In this document: piece by piece, positions 1 through 12,819 of the stretch | Layout of the letters: every line of letters starts with the position of its first letter | Position numbering within the stretch: the first letter of the stretch is position 1 | Assembly: GCF_000003605.2 (NCBI RefSeq) | Contig: NW_003157368.1 | Location: forward strand, 1-33,894 | Length of the DNA: 33,894 nt | Direction of reading: 5' to 3' | From: Saccoglossus kowalevskii | Lineage: Eukaryota; Hemichordata; Enteropneusta; Harrimaniidae | Program-made: the position numbers and the translations under genes | Notes under the pieces: model-generated | Told to the model about the DNA's origin: nothing | Databases searched by the model: none | Seen by the model: the letters and a program-made list of their open reading frames with translations, nothing else

Positions 1-36
1 CAATCTAGCTACGATTCATTTCGCTAGTTTGATGAG

Positions 37-61
37 ATCTAGCTACCATTCATTTCGCTAG
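37..61. other. Example of hairpin-capable monomer, CGC class
   Basis: In units with CGC at 20-22, CTAGC (39-43) pairs with GCTAG (57-61) around a 13-base loop. This is the third common variant class, and it too keeps an inverted repeat, with a longer loop. When position 25 is A (CGCTAATTT) the outer pair is lost. Confidence 0.5.
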
Positions 62-70
62 TTTTATGAG

Positions 71-95
71 ATCTAGCTACCATTCATTTAGGTAG
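71..95. other. Example of hairpin-capable monomer, AGG class
   Basis: In units with AGG at 20-22 the TAGCTA palindrome of the second half is lost. CTACC (77-81) instead matches GGTAG (91-95) as a perfect 5-bp inverted repeat, again with a 9-base loop. One G·T wobble and one A-T pair can extend it. The C-to-G change at unit position 22 therefore shifts the pairing register and does not abolish it. Confidence 0.55.
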
Positions 96-240
96 TTTGT
101 TGTGATCTAGCTACCATTCATTTAGATAGTTTGATGAGATCTAGCTACCATTCATTTCGCTAGTTTGATGTGATCTAGCTCCCATTCGTTTCGCTAATTT
201 GATGTGATCTAGCTACCATTCATTTAGTTAGTTTGGTGTG

Positions 241-265
241 ATCTAGCTACCATTCATTTAGCTAG
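241..265. other. Example of hairpin-capable monomer, AGC class
   Basis: In units with AGC at 20-22 and G at 25, CTAGCTA (243-249) and TAGCTAG (259-265) form a perfect 7-bp inverted repeat around a 9-base loop. Units with A at position 25 keep 6 of the 7 pairs. The same structure recurs in a large share of the units. It could form a hairpin or cruciform, or simply be a paired binding site for a dimeric protein; the sequence does not tell which. Confidence 0.6.
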
Positions 266-920
266 TTTGATGTGATCTAGCTACCATTCGTTTAGCTAGT
301 TTGATGTGATCTAGCTACCATTCGTTTAGCTAGTTTGATGTGATCTAGCTACCATTCATTTAGGTATTTTGATGTGATATAGCTACCATTCGTTTAGCTA
401 ATTTGATTTGATCTAGCTACCATTCATTTAGGTAGTTTGATGTGATCTAGCTACCATTCATTTCGCTAATTTGATGTGATCTAGCTACCATTCATTCAGC
501 TAATTTGATGTAATCTAGCTACCATTCATTTAGCTAATTTAATGTGATCTAGCTACCATTCATTTAGCTAGTTTGATGAGATCTAGCTACCATTCATTTA
601 GGTAGTTTGATGTTATCTAGCTGCCATTTATTTAGCTAGTTTGACGTGATCTAGCTACCATTCGTTTAGCTAGTTTAGTGTGATCTAGCTACCATTCATT
701 TCGCTAGTTTGATGTGATCTAGCTACCATTTATTTAGCTAGTTTGATGAGATCTAGCTACCATTCATTTAGCTAATTTGATGTGATCTAGCTACCATTCA
801 TTTAGCTAATTTGATGTGATCTAGCTACCATTCATTTCGCTAGTTTGATGAGATCTAGCTACCATTCATTTAGCTAATTTGATGTGATCTAGCTACCATT
901 CATTTAGCTAATTTGATGTG

Positions 921-1840
921 ATCTAGCTACCATTCATTTCGCTAGTTTGATGAGATCTAGCTACCATTCATTTCGCTAGTTTTATGAGATCTAGCTACCA
1001 TTCATTTAGGTAGTTTGTTGTGATCTAGCTACCATTCATTTAGATAGTTTGATGAGATCTAGCTACCATTCATTTCGCTAGTTTGATGTGATCTAGCTCC
1101 CATTCGTTTCGCTAATTTGATGTGATCTAGCTACCATTCATTTAGTTAGTTTGGTGTGATCTAGCTACCATTCATTTAGCTAGTTTGATGTGATCTAGCT
1201 ACCATTCGTTTAGCTAGTTTGATGTGATCTAGCTACCATTCGTTTAGCTAGTTTGATGTGATCTAGCTACCATTCATTTAGGTATTTTGATGTGATCTAG
1301 CTACCATTCGTTTAGCTAATTTGATTTGATCTAGCTACCATTCATTTAGGTAGTTTGATGTGATCTAGCTACCATTCATTTCGCTAATTTGATGTGATCT
1401 AGCTACCATTCATTCAGCTAATTTGATGTAATCTAGCTACCATTCATTTAGCTAATTTATTGTGATCTAGCTACCATTCATTTAGCTAGTTTGATGATAT
1501 CTAGCTACCATTCATTTAGGTAGTTTGATGTTATCTAGCTGCCATTTATTTAGCTAGTTTGACGTGATCTAGCTACCATTCGTTTAGCTAGTTTAGTGTG
1601 ATCTAGCTACCATTCATTTCGCTAGTTTGATGTGATCTAGCTACCATTTATTTAGCTAGTTTGATGAGATCTAGCTACCATTCATTTAGCTAGTTTGATG
1701 AGATCTAGCTACCATTCATTTAGCTAATTTGATGTGATCTAGCTACCATTTCATTTAGCTAATTTGATGTGATTCTAGCTACCATTCATTTCGCTAGTTT
1801 GATGAGATCTAGCTACCATTCATTTAGCTAATTTGATGAG
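921..1840. repeat. 27-monomer higher-order repeat, copy 2 (A-type)
   Basis: This is the tandem copy of 3-920. It aligns without gaps through about 1668. Beyond that it appears to hold one different or extra unit (GCTAGTTTGATGAG at 1669) and two single-base insertions (CCATTTCATTT near 1748 and GATTCTAG near 1771). A third copy does not follow; from about 1841 the order changes to B-type units. Confidence 0.85.
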
Positions 1841-2397
1841 ATCTAGCTACCATTCATTTAGGTAATTTGATGTCATCTAGCTACCATTCATTTAGGTAGT
1901 TTGATGTGATCTAGCTACCATTCATTTAGCTAATTTGATGTGATCTAGCTACCATTCATTTAGGTAGTTTGATGTCATCTAGCTACCATTCATTTAGCTA
2001 ATTTGATGCGATCTAGCTACCATTCATTTAGCTAATTTGGTGAGATCTAGCTACCATTCATTTAGCTAGTTTAAATCATCTAGCTACCATTCATTTAGCT
2101 AATTTGATGTCATCTATCTACCATTCATATAGTTAATTTGATGCGATCTCGCTGCCATTCATTTAGCTAATTTGATTCGATCTAGCTACCAGTCATTTAG
2201 CTAATTCGATGATATCTGGCTACCATTCATTTAGCTAATTTGATGTCATCTAGCTACCATTCATTTAGGTAATTTGATTTAATCTAGCTACCATTCATTT
2301 AGGTAGTTTGATGTGATCTATCTACCATTCATTTCGCTAGTTTGATGTGATCTAGCTACCATTCATTTAGCTAATTTGATGTCATCTAGCTACCATT

Positions 2398-3330
2398 CAT
2401 ATAGTTAATTTGATGCGATCTAGCTACCATTCATTTAGCTAGTTTGATGTCATCTAGCTACCATTCATTTAGCTAATTTGATGTCATCTAGCTACCATTC
2501 ATTTAGCTAGTTTGATGCGATCTAGCTACCATTCATGTAGCTAATTCGATGACATCTAGCTACCAATCATTTAGCTAATTTGATGTGATCTAGCTACTAT
2601 TCATTTAGGTAGTTTGATGTCATCTAGCTACCATTCATTTAGGTAGTTTAATGAGATCTAGCTACCATTTATTTCGCTAATTTGATGTGATCTAGCTACC
2701 ATTCATTTAGCTAATTTGATGAGATTTAGCTACCATTCATTTAGCTAGTTTGATGAGATCTAGCTACCATTCATTTAGCTAGTTTGATGTGATCCATCTA
2801 CCATTCATTAAGCTAATTTGATGTGATTTAGCTACCATTCATTTAGGTAGTTTGATGTGATCTAGCTACCATTCATTTGCTAATTTGATGTAATCTAGCT
2901 ACCATTCATTTAGGTAGTTTGATGTGATCTAGCTACCATTCATTTCGCTAGTTTGATGTGATCTAGCTACCATTCATTTCGCTAATTTGATGAGATCTAG
3001 CTACCATTCATTTCGCTAATTTGATGAGATCTAGCTACCATTCATTTAGCTAGTTTGATGAGATCTAGCAACCATTCATTTAGCTAGTTTGATGTGTTCT
3101 AGCTACCATTCATTTAGGTAATTTGATGTGATCTAGCTACCATTCATTTCGCTAGTTTGATGCGATCTAGCTACCATTCATTTCGCTAATTTGATGAGAT
3201 CTAGCTACCATTCATATAGCTAATTTGATGAGATCTAGCTACAATTCATTTCGGTATTTTGATGTGATCTAGCTACCATTCGTTTAGCTAGTTTGATGTC
3301 ATCTAGCTACCATTCATTTAGCTAATTTGA
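2398..3330. repeat. Module M, copy 1
   Basis: It starts with the CATATAGTTAATT unit and has CATGTAG exactly 136 bp later (2534), the same spacing as in the other copies. Its later landmarks are GATCCATC, CATTAAGC, GATTTAGC and CATTTGCTAAT. It then runs on into the CGGTATTTTGATG unit order. It lacks the ATTCATTCATTT insertion found in later copies, so it may represent an older form. Confidence 0.75.
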
Positions 3331-3661
3331 TGAGATCTAGCTACCATTCATTTAGCTAATTTGATGTGATCTAGCTACCATTCATTTAGGTAGTTTGATG
3401 TCATCTAGCTACCATTCATTTCGCTAGTTTGATGCGATCTAGCTACCATTCATTTAGGTAGTTTGATGCGATCTAGCTACCATTCATTTAGCTAATTTGA
3501 TGTCCTCTAGCTACCATTCATTTAGCTAGTTTGATGCGATCTAGCTACCATTCATTTAGCTAATTTGATGTGATCTAGCTACCATTCATTTAGGTAGTTT
3601 GATGTCATCTAGCTACCATTCATTTAGCCAATTTGATGAGACCTAGCTACCATTCATTTAG

Positions 3662-4364
3662 CTAGTTTGATGCGCTCTAGCTACCATTCATTTAGGTAGT
3701 TTGATGTGATCTAGCTACCATTCATTTAGGTAGTTTGATGTCATCTGGCTACCATTCAAATAGCTAATTTGATGCGATCTAGCTACCATTCATTTAGCTA
3801 ATTTGATTCGATCTAGCTACCATTCATTTAGCTAATTCGATGATATCTGGCTACCATTCATTTAGCTATTTTGATGTCATCTAGCTACCATTCATTTAGG
3901 TAATTTGATGTAATCTAGCTACCATTCATTTAGGTAGTTTGATGTGATCTATCTACCATTCATTTCGCTAGTTTGATGTGATCTAGCTACCATTCATTTC
4001 GCTAATTTGATGAGATCTAGCTACCATTCATTTAGCTAGTTTGATGCGATCTAGCTACCATTCGTTTAGCTAATTTGATGAGATCTAGCTACCATTCATA
4101 TAGCTAATTTGATGAGATCTAGCTACCATTCATTTCGGTATTTTGATGTGATCTAGCTACCATTCGTTTAGCTAGTTTGATGTAATCTAACTACCATTCA
4201 TTTAGCTAATTTGATGAGATCTAGCTACCATTCATTTAGCTAATTTGATGTGATCTAGCTACCATTCATTTAGGTAGTTTGATGTCATCTAGCTACCATT
4301 CATTTCGCTAGTTTGATGCGATCTAGCTACCATTCATTTAGGTAGTTTGATGTGATCTAGCTAC
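3662..4364. repeat. 0.7-kb segment, copy 1
   Basis: This stretch is repeated at 12820-13522 at a constant offset of 9,158 bp with no gap that I could find. Landmarks are CGCTCT at 3673/12831 and CATATAGC at 4097/13255. It includes the rare CTGGCTACC, CATTCAAATAG and ATTCGATGATATC units. I noted only a few base differences. The offset is not a multiple of 34 because of indels between the copies. Confidence 0.85.
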
Positions 4365-5455
4365 CATTCATTTAGCTAATTTGATGTCCTCTAGCTACCA
4401 TTCATTTAGCTAATTTGATGTCATCTAGCTACCATTCAAATAGCTAATTTGATGCGATCTAGCTACCATTCATTTAGCTAATTTGATTCGATCTAGCTAC
4501 CAGTCATTTAGCTAATTCGATGATATCTGGCTACCATTCATTTAGCTAATTTGATGTCATCTAGCTACCATTCATTTAGGTAATTTGATTTAATCTAGCT
4601 ACCATTCATTTAGGTAGTTTGATGTGATCTATCTACCATTCATTTCGCTAGTTTGATGTGATCTAGCTACCATTCATTTCGCTAATTTGATGAGATCTAG
4701 CTACCATTCATTTAGCTAATTTGATGAGATCTAGCTACCATTCATATAGCTAATTTGATGTGATCTAGCTACCATTCACTTCGCTAATTTGATGAGATCT
4801 AGCTACCATTCATTTAGCTAATTTGATGTCATCTAGCTACCATTCATTTAGCTAGTTTTATGTGATCTAGCTACCATTCATTTAGCTAATTTGATGTGAT
4901 CTAGCTACCATTCATTTAGGTAGTTTGATGTCATCTAGCTACCATTCATTTCGCTAGTTTGATGCGGTCTAGCTACCATTCATTTGGGTAGTTTGATGTG
5001 ATCTAGCTACCATTCATTTAGCTAATATGATGTGATCTAGCTACCATTCATTCAGGTGGTTTGACGTCATCTAGCTAGCATTCATTTAGCTAATTTGATG
5101 TGATCTAGCTACCATTCATTTAGGTGGTTTGACGTCATCTAGCTACCATTCATTTAGCTAATTTGATGAGATCTAGCTACCATTCATTTAGGTAATTTGA
5201 TGTCATCTAACTACCATTCATTTAGGTAGTTTGATGTGATCTAGCTACCATTCATTTAGCTAATTTGATGTGATCTAGCTACCATTCATTTAGGTAGTTT
5301 GATGTCATCTAGCTACCATTCATTTAGCTAATTTGATGCGATCTAGCTACCATTCATTTAGCTAATTTGGTGAGATCTAGCTACCATTCATTTAGCTAGT
5401 TTAAATCATCTAGCTACCATTCATTTAGCTAATTTGATGTCATCTATCTACCATT

Positions 5456-6290
5456 CATATAGTTAATTTGATGCGATCTAGCTACCATTCATTTAGCTAA
5501 TTTGATGCGATCTAGCTACATTCATGTTGCTAATTCGATGACATCTAGCTACCATTCATTTAGCTAATTTGATGTCATTTAGCTACATCATTTAGCAAAT
5601 TGATGAGATCTAGCTACATTCATTCATTTAGGTAGTTTAATGTGATCCAGCTACCATTCATTTCGCTAATTGATGAGATCTAGCTACCATTCATTTCGCT
5701 AATTTGATGAGATCTAGCTACCATTCATTTAGCTAGTTTGATGAGATCTAGCTACCATTCATTCAGCTAATTTGATGAGATTTAGCTACCATTCATTTAG
5801 CTAATTTGATGAGATCTAGCTACCATTCATTCATTTAGGTAGTTTAATGTGATCCAGCTACCATTCATTTCGCTAATTTGATGAGATCTAGCTACCATTC
5901 ATTTCGCTAATTTGATGAGATCTAGCTACCATTCATTTAGCTAGTTTGATGTGATCTAGCTACCATTCATTAAGCTAATTTGATGTGATTTAGCTACCAT
6001 TCATTTAGGTAGTTTGATGTGATCTAGCTACCATTCATTTGCTAATTTGATGTAATCTAGCTACCATTCATTTAGGTAGTTTGATGTGATCTAGCTACCA
6101 TTCATTTCGCTAGTTTGATGTGATCTAGCTACCATTCATTTCGCTAATTTGATGAGATCTAGCTACCATTCATTTCGCTAATTTGATGAGATCTAGCTAC
6201 CATTCATTTAGCTAGTTTGATGAGATCTAGCTACCATTCATTTAGCTAGTTTGATGTGATCTAGCTACCATTCATTTAGGTATTTTGATG
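5456..6290. repeat. Module M, copy 2, damaged
   Basis: It has the CATATAGTTAATT start and the later GATTTAGC and CATTTGCTAAT landmarks of module M. The first 250 bp are disturbed by short deletions, and CATGTAG appears here as CATGTTG. The GATCCAG unit and the ATTCATTCATTT insertion occur twice (near 5620 and 5828), suggesting a local duplication. Confidence 0.65.
5515..5680. repeat. Indel cluster in module M
   Basis: Within five units the 34-bp phase is broken repeatedly. CTACATTCATG lacks a C, CTACATCATTT lacks two bases, GCAAATTGATG lacks one, CTACATTCATTCATTT gains bases, and GCTAATTGATG lacks a T. Elsewhere in the B domain several hundred bases usually pass without a phase change. Confidence 0.8.
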
Positions 6291-7053
6291 TGATCTAGCT
6301 ACCATTCATTTCGCTAGTTTGATGCGATCTAGCTACCATTCATTTCGCTAATTTGATGAGATCTAGCTACCATTCATTTCGCTAATTTGATGAGATCTAG
6401 CTACCATTCATTTCGGTATTTTGATGTGATCTAGCTACCATTCGTTTAGCTAGTTTGATGTCATCTAGCTACCATTCATTTAGCTAATTTGATGAGATCT
6501 AGCTACCATTCATTTAGCTAATTTGATGTGATCTAGCTACCATTCATTTAGGTAGTTTGATGTCATCTAGCTACCATTCATTTCGCTAGTTTGATGCGAT
6601 CTAGCTAACATTCATTTAGGTAGTTTGATGTGATCTAGCTACCATTCATTTAGCTAATATGATGTCATCTAGCTACCATTCATTTAGCTAGTTTGATGCG
6701 ATATAGCTGCCATTCATTTAGCTAATTTGATGTGATCTAGCTACCATTCATTTAGGTGGTTTGACGTCATCTAGCTACCATTCATTTAGCTAATTTGATG
6801 AGATCTACCTACCATTCATTTAGGTAGTTTGATGTCATCTAACTACCATTCATTTAGGTAGTTTGATGTGATCTAGCTACCATTCATTTAGCTAATTTGA
6901 TGTGATCTAGCTACCATTCATTTAGGTAGTTTGATGTCATCTAGCTACCATTCATTTAGCTAATTTGATGAGATCTACCTACCATTCATTTAGCTAGTTG
7001 AAATCATCTAGATACCATTCATTTAGCTAATTTGATGTCATCTAGCTACCATT

Positions 7054-7910
7054 CATATAGTTAATTTGATGCGATCTAGCTACCATTCATTTAGCTAGTT
7101 TGATGTCATCTAGCTACCATTCATTTAGCTAATTTGATGTCATCTAGCTACCATTCATTTAGCTAGTTTGATGCGATCTAGCTACCATTCATGTAGCTAA
7201 TTCGATGACATCTAGCTACCATTCATTTAGCTAATTTGATGTGATCTAGCTACCATTCATTTAGGTAGTTTGATGTCATCTAGCTACCATTCATTTAGGT
7301 AGTTTTATGTGATCCAGCTACCATTCATTTCGCTAATTTGATGAGATCTAGCTACCATTCATTTCGCTAATTTGATGTGATCTAGCTACCATTCATTTAG
7401 CTAATTTGATGAGATTTAGCTACCATTCATTTAGCTAATTTGATGAGATCTAGCTACCATTCATTCATTTAGGTAGTTTAATGTGATCCAGCTACCATTC
7501 ATTTCGCTAATTTGATGAGGTCTAGCTACCATTCATTTCGGTAATTTGATGAGATCTAGCTACCATTCATTTAGCTAGTTTGATGTGATCCATCTACCAT
7601 TCATTAAGCTAATTTGATGTGATTTAGCTACCATTCATTTAGGTAGTTTGATGTGATCTAGCTACCATTCATTTGCTAATTTGATGTAATCTAGCTACCA
7701 TTCATTTAGGTAGTTTGATGTGATCTAGCTACCATTCATTTCGCTAGTTTGATGTGATCTAGCTACCATTCATTTCGCTAATTTGATGAGATCTAGCTAC
7801 CATTCATTTCGCTAATTTGATGAGATCTAGCTACCATTCATTTAGCTAGTTTGATGAGATCTAGCTACCATTCATTTAGCTAGTTTGATGTGATCTAGCT
7901 ACCATTCATT
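7054..7910. repeat. Module M, copy 3
   Basis: First of two tandem M modules spaced 1,057 bp apart, which is 31 units plus a 4-bp gain and a 1-bp loss. Landmarks are CATATAG at 7054, CATGTAG at 7190, ATTCATTCATTT at 7458-7470, GAGGTCTAG near 7507, and CATTTGCTAAT near 7671. Confidence 0.85.
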
Positions 7911-8110
7911 TAGCTAATTTGATGAGATCTACCTACCATTCATTTAGGTAGTTTGATGTCATCTAACTACCATTCATTTAGGTAGTTTGATGTGATCTAG
8001 CTACCATTCATTTAGCTAATTTGATGTGATCTAGCTACCATTCATTTAGGTAGTTTGATGTCATCTAGCTACCATTCATTTAGCTAATTTGATGTCATCT
8101 AGCTACCATT

Positions 8111-8970
8111 CATATAGTTAATTTGATGCGATCTAGCTACCATTCATTTAGCTAGTTTGATGTCATCTAGCTACCATTCATTTAGCTAATTTGATGTCAT
8201 CTAGCTACCATTCATTTAGCTAGTTTGATGCGATCTAGCTACCATTCATGTAGCTAATTCGATGACATCTAGCTACCATTCATTTAGCTAATTTGATGTG
8301 ATCTAGCTACCATTCATTTAGGTAGTTTGATGTCATCTAGCTACCATTCATTTAGGTAGTTTTATGTGATCCAGCTACCATAATTCATTTCGCTAATTTG
8401 ATGAGATCTAGCTACCATTCATTTCGCTAATTTGATGTGATCTAGCTACCATTCATTTAGCTAATTTGATGAGATTTAGCTACCATTCATTTAGCTAATT
8501 TGATGAGATCTAGCTACCATTCATTCATTTAGGTAGTTTAATGTGATCCAGCTACCATTCATTTCGCTAATTTGATGAGGTCTAGCTACCATTCATTTCG
8601 GTAATTTGATGAGATCTAGCTACCATTCATTTAGCTAGTTTGATGTGATCCATCTACCATTCATTAAGCTAATTTGATGTGATTTAGCTACCATTCATTT
8701 AGGTAGTTTGATGTGATCTAGCTACCATTCATTTGCTAATTTGATGTAATCTAGCTACCATTCATTTAGGTAGTTTGATGTGATCTAGCTACCATTCATT
8801 TCGCTAGTTTGATGTGATCTAGCTACCATTCATTTCGCTAATTTGATGAGATCTAGCTACCATTCATTTCGCTAATTTGATGAGATCTAGCTACCATTCA
8901 TTTAGCTAGTTTGATGAGATCTAGCTACCATTCATTTAGCTAGTTTGATGTGATCTAGCTACCATTCATT
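8111..8970. repeat. Module M, copy 4
   Basis: Tandem neighbour of copy 3 and nearly identical to it. It gains three bases at CCATAATTCATTT near 8380, which shifts later landmarks to an offset of 1,060. After about 8970 the two copies run into different unit orders, copy 4 continuing with GGTATTTTGATG. Confidence 0.85.
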
Positions 8971-9120
8971 TAGGTATTTTGATGTGATCTAGCTACCATT
9001 CATTTCGCTAGTTTGATGCGATCTAGCTACCATTCATTTCGCTAATTTGATGAGATCTAGCTGCCATTCATATAGCTAATTTGATGAGATCTAGCTACAA
9101 TTCATTTCGGTATTTTGATG

Positions 9121-9632
9121 TGATCTAGCTACCATTCGTTTAGCTAGTTTGATGTCATCTAGCTACCATTCATTTAGCTAATTTGATGAGATCTAGCTAC
9201 CATTCATTTAGCTAATTTGATGTGATCTAGCTACCATTCATTTAGGTAGTTTGATGTCATCTAGCTACCATTCATTTCGCTAGTTTGATGCGATCTAGCT
9301 ACCATTCATTTAGGTAGTTTGATGTGATCTAGCTACCATTCATTTAGCTAATATGATGTCATCTAGCTACCATTCATTTTCGCTAGTTTGATGCGATCTA
9401 GCTGCCATTCATTTAGCTAATTTGATGTGATCTAGCTACCATTCATTTAGGTAGTTTGACGTCATCTAGCTACCATTCATTTAGCTAATTTGATGAGATC
9501 TACCTACCATTCATTTAGGTAGTTTGATGTCATCTGACTACCATTCATTTAGGTAGTTTGATGTGATCTAGCTACCATTCATTTAGCTAATTTGATGTGA
9601 TCTAGCTACCATTCATTTAGGTAGTTTGATGT
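9121..9632. repeat. 0.5-kb segment, copy 1
   Basis: Repeated at 10961-11472 with a constant offset of 1,840 bp. It contains the CATTTTCGC insertion unit (9380/11220), a CTGCCATTC unit and a TGACGTCA unit. The same unit order appears again in the larger duplicate around 15780-16230. Confidence 0.75.
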
Positions 9633-9784
9633 CATCTATAGCTACCATTCATTTAGCTAATTTGATGCGATCTAGCTACCATTCATTTAGCTAATTTGGT
9701 GAGATCTAGCTACCATTCATTTAGCTAGTTGAAATCATCTAGCTACCATTCGTTTAGCTAATTTGATGTCATCTAGCTACCATT

Positions 9785-10680
9785 CATATAGTTAATTTGA
9801 TGCGATCTAGCTACCATTCATTTAGCTAGTTTGATGTCATCTAGCTACCATTCATTTAGCTAATTTGATGTCATCTAGCTACCATTCATTTAGCTAGTTT
9901 GATGCGATCTAGCTACCATTCATGTAGCTAATTCGATGACATCTAGCTACCATTCATTTAGCTAATTTGATGTGATCTAGCTACCATTCATTTAGGTAGT
10001 TTGATGTCATCTAGCTACCATTCATTTAGGTAGTTTAATGTGATCCAGCTACCATTCATTTCGCTAATTTGATGAGATCTAGCTACCATTCATTTCGCTA
10101 ATTTGATGTGATCTAGCTACCATTCATTTAGCTAATTTGATGAGATTTAGCTACCATTCATTTAGCTAATTTGATGAGATCTAGCTACCATTCATTCATT
10201 TAGGTAGTTTAATGTGATCCAGCTACCATTCATTTCGCTAATTTGATGGGGTCTAGCTACCATTCATTTCGGTAATTTGATGAGATCTAGCTACCATTCA
10301 TTTAGCTAGTTTGATGAGATCTAGCTACCATTCATTTAGCTAGTTTGATGTGATCCATCTACCATTCATTAAGCTAATTTGATGTGATTTAGCTACCATT
10401 CATTTAGGTAGTTTGATGTGATCTAGCTACCATTCATTTGCTAATTTGATGTAATCTAGCTACCATTCATTTAGGTAGTTTGATGTGATCTAGCTACCAT
10501 TCATTTCGCTAGTTTGATGTGATCTAGCTACCATTCATTTCGCTAATTTGATGAGATCTAGCTACCATTCATTTCGCTAATTTGATGAGATCTAGCTACC
10601 ATTCATTTAGCTAGTTTGATGAGATCTAGCAACCATTCATTTAGCTAGTTTGATGTGATCTAGCTACCATTCATTTAGGT
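9785..10680. repeat. Module M, copy 5
   Basis: CATATAG at 9785, CATGTAG at 9921 and ATTCATTCATTT near 10190 mark this copy, 49 units after copy 4. It has one unit more than copies 3 and 4 near 10290-10325, and GGGGTCTAG in place of GAGGTCTAG. Confidence 0.8.
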
Positions 10681-10960
10681 ATTTTGATGTGATCTAGCTA
10701 CCATTCATTTCGCTAGTTTGATGCGATCTAGCTACCATTCATTTCGCTAGTTTGATGCGATCTAGCTACCATTCATTTAGCTAGTTTGATGAGATCTAGC
10801 AACCATTCATTTAGCTAGTTTGATGTGATCTAGCTACCATTCATTTAGGTTTTTTGATGTGATCTAGCTACCATTCATTTCGCTAGTTTGATGTCATCTA
10901 GCTACCATTCATTTGCTAATTTGATGAGATCTAGCTACCATTCATTTAGCTAATTTGATG

Positions 10961-11472
10961 TGATCTAGCTACCATTCGTTTAGCTAGTTTGATGTCATCT
11001 AGCTACCATTCATTTAGCTAATTTGATGAGATCTAGCTACCATTCATTTAGCTAATTTGATGTGATCTAGCTACCATTCATTTAGGTAGTTTGATGTCAT
11101 CTAGCTACCATTCATTTCGCTAGTTTGATGCGATCTAGCTACCATTCATTTAGGTAGTTTGATGTGATCTAGCTACCATTCATTTAGCTAATATGATGTC
11201 ATCTAGCTACCATTCATTTTCGCTAGTTTGATGCGATCTAGCTGCCATTCATTTAGCTAATTTGATGTGATCTAGCTACCATTCATTTAGGTGGTTTGAC
11301 GTCATCTAGCTACCATTCATTTCGCTAATTTGATGAGATCTACCTACCATTCATTTAGGTAGTTTGACGTCATCTAACTACCATTCATTTAGGTAGTTTG
11401 ATGTGATCTAGCTACCATTCATTTAGCTAATTTGATGTGATCTAGCTACCATTCATTTAGGTAGTTTGATGT
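10961..11472. repeat. 0.5-kb segment, copy 2
   Basis: Copy of 9121-9632. Beyond 11472 it changes to TTGGCTAG, CATCGAGC and CATTCACTTCG units. Those three recur together only at about 17470-17600 (CATCGAG at 11541 and 17526), so a second patch begins here. Confidence 0.75.
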
Positions 11473-12819
11473 GATCTAGCTACCATTCATTTGGCTAGTT
11501 TGATGTGATCTGGCTACCATTCATTTACGTAGTTTGATGTCATCGAGCTACCATTCACTTCGCTAATTTGATGTGATCTAGCTACCATTAATTTAGTAGT
11601 TTGATGTGATCTAGCTACCATTCATTTAAGTAGTTTGATGAGATCTAGCTACCATTCATATAGTAGTTTGATGAGATCTAGCTACCATTCATTTCGCTAG
11701 TTTGATGTCATCTAGCCCACCATTCATTTCGCTAATTTGATGAGATCTAGCTACCATTCATTTAGCTAGTTTGATGAGATCTAGCAACCATTCATTTAGC
11801 TAGTTTGATGTGATCTAGCTACCATTCATTTAGGTAATTTGATGTGATCTAGCTACCATTCATTTCGCTAGTTTGATGCGATCTAGCTACCATTCATTTC
11901 GCTAATTTGATGAGATCTAGCTACCATTCATATAGCTAATTTGATGAGATCTAGCTACAATTCATTTCGGTATTTTGATGTGATCTAGCTACCATTCGTT
12001 TAGCTAGTTTGATGTCATCTAGCTACCATTCATTTAGCTAATTTGATGAGATCTAGCTACCATTCATTTAGCTAATTTGATGTGATCTAGCTACCATTCA
12101 TTTAGGTAGTTTGATGTCATCTAGCTACCATTCATTTCGCTAGTTTGATGCGATCTAGCTACCATTCATTTCGCTAGTTTGATGCGATCTAGCTACCATT
12201 CATTTAGCTAATTTGATGTCCTCTAGCTACCATTCATTTAGCTAGTTTGATGCGATCTAGCTACCATTCATTTAGCTAATTTGATGTGATCTAGCTACCA
12301 TTCATTTAGGTAGTTTGATGTCATCTAGCTACCATTCATTTAGCCAATTTGATGAGACCTAGCTACCATTCATTTAGCTAATTTGATGTCATCTAGCTAC
12401 CATTCATTTAGCTAATTTTATGTCCTCTAGCTACCATTCATTTAGCTAGTTTGATGCGATCTAGCTACCATTCATTTAGCTAATTTGGTGAGATCTAGCT
12501 ACCATTCATTTAGGAAGTTTGATGTCATCTAGCTACCATTCATTTAGGTAGTTTGAAGTTATCTAGCTACCATTCATTTAGCTAATTTGATGTGATCTAG
12601 CTACCATTCATTTAAGTAGTTTGATGTCATCTAGCTACCATTCATTTAGCTAATTTGATGAGATCTAGCTACCATTCATTTAGGAAGTTTGATGTCATCT
12701 AGCTACCATTCATTTAGGTAGTTTGAAGTTATCTAGCTACCATTCATTTAGCTAATTTGATGTGATCTAGCTACCATTCATTTAGGTAGTTTGATGTCAT
12801 CTAGCTACCATTCATTTCG

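Larger units (their letters stand above)
3..920. repeat. 27-monomer higher-order repeat, copy 1 (A-type)
   Basis: This 918-bp block of 27 units is followed directly by a second copy. Landmarks repeat at exactly 918 bp: the AGCTCCC unit at 173 and 1091, and the CTGCCATTTATTT unit at 615 and 1533. I noted only about four to six differences over roughly 700 bp, for example ACGATT against ACCATT at 13/931 and GATATAG against GATCTAG near 367/1285. The first 20 units (3-682) are the A core that recurs elsewhere. The high identity implies recent duplication or homogenisation. Confidence 0.9.
6924..9867. repeat. 2.9-kb segmental duplication, copy 1
   Basis: The order of variant units here is repeated at 13531-16539. 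Paired landmarks are the CATATAG units at 7054/13661, 8111/14785 and 9785/16454. The offset steps from 6,607 to 6,674 to 6,669, so copy 2 gained two units in the first part and a few small indels later. It contains module M copies 3 and 4 and the start of 5. Divergence begins near 9868. Confidence 0.85.

Noticed and set aside
5062-5069. Promoter or enhancer based on TGACGTCA
   Set aside because: There is no adjacent gene, TATA-like core or other cluster of sites. The motif arises from variants of the repeat itself, so it is kept only as a low-interest observation.
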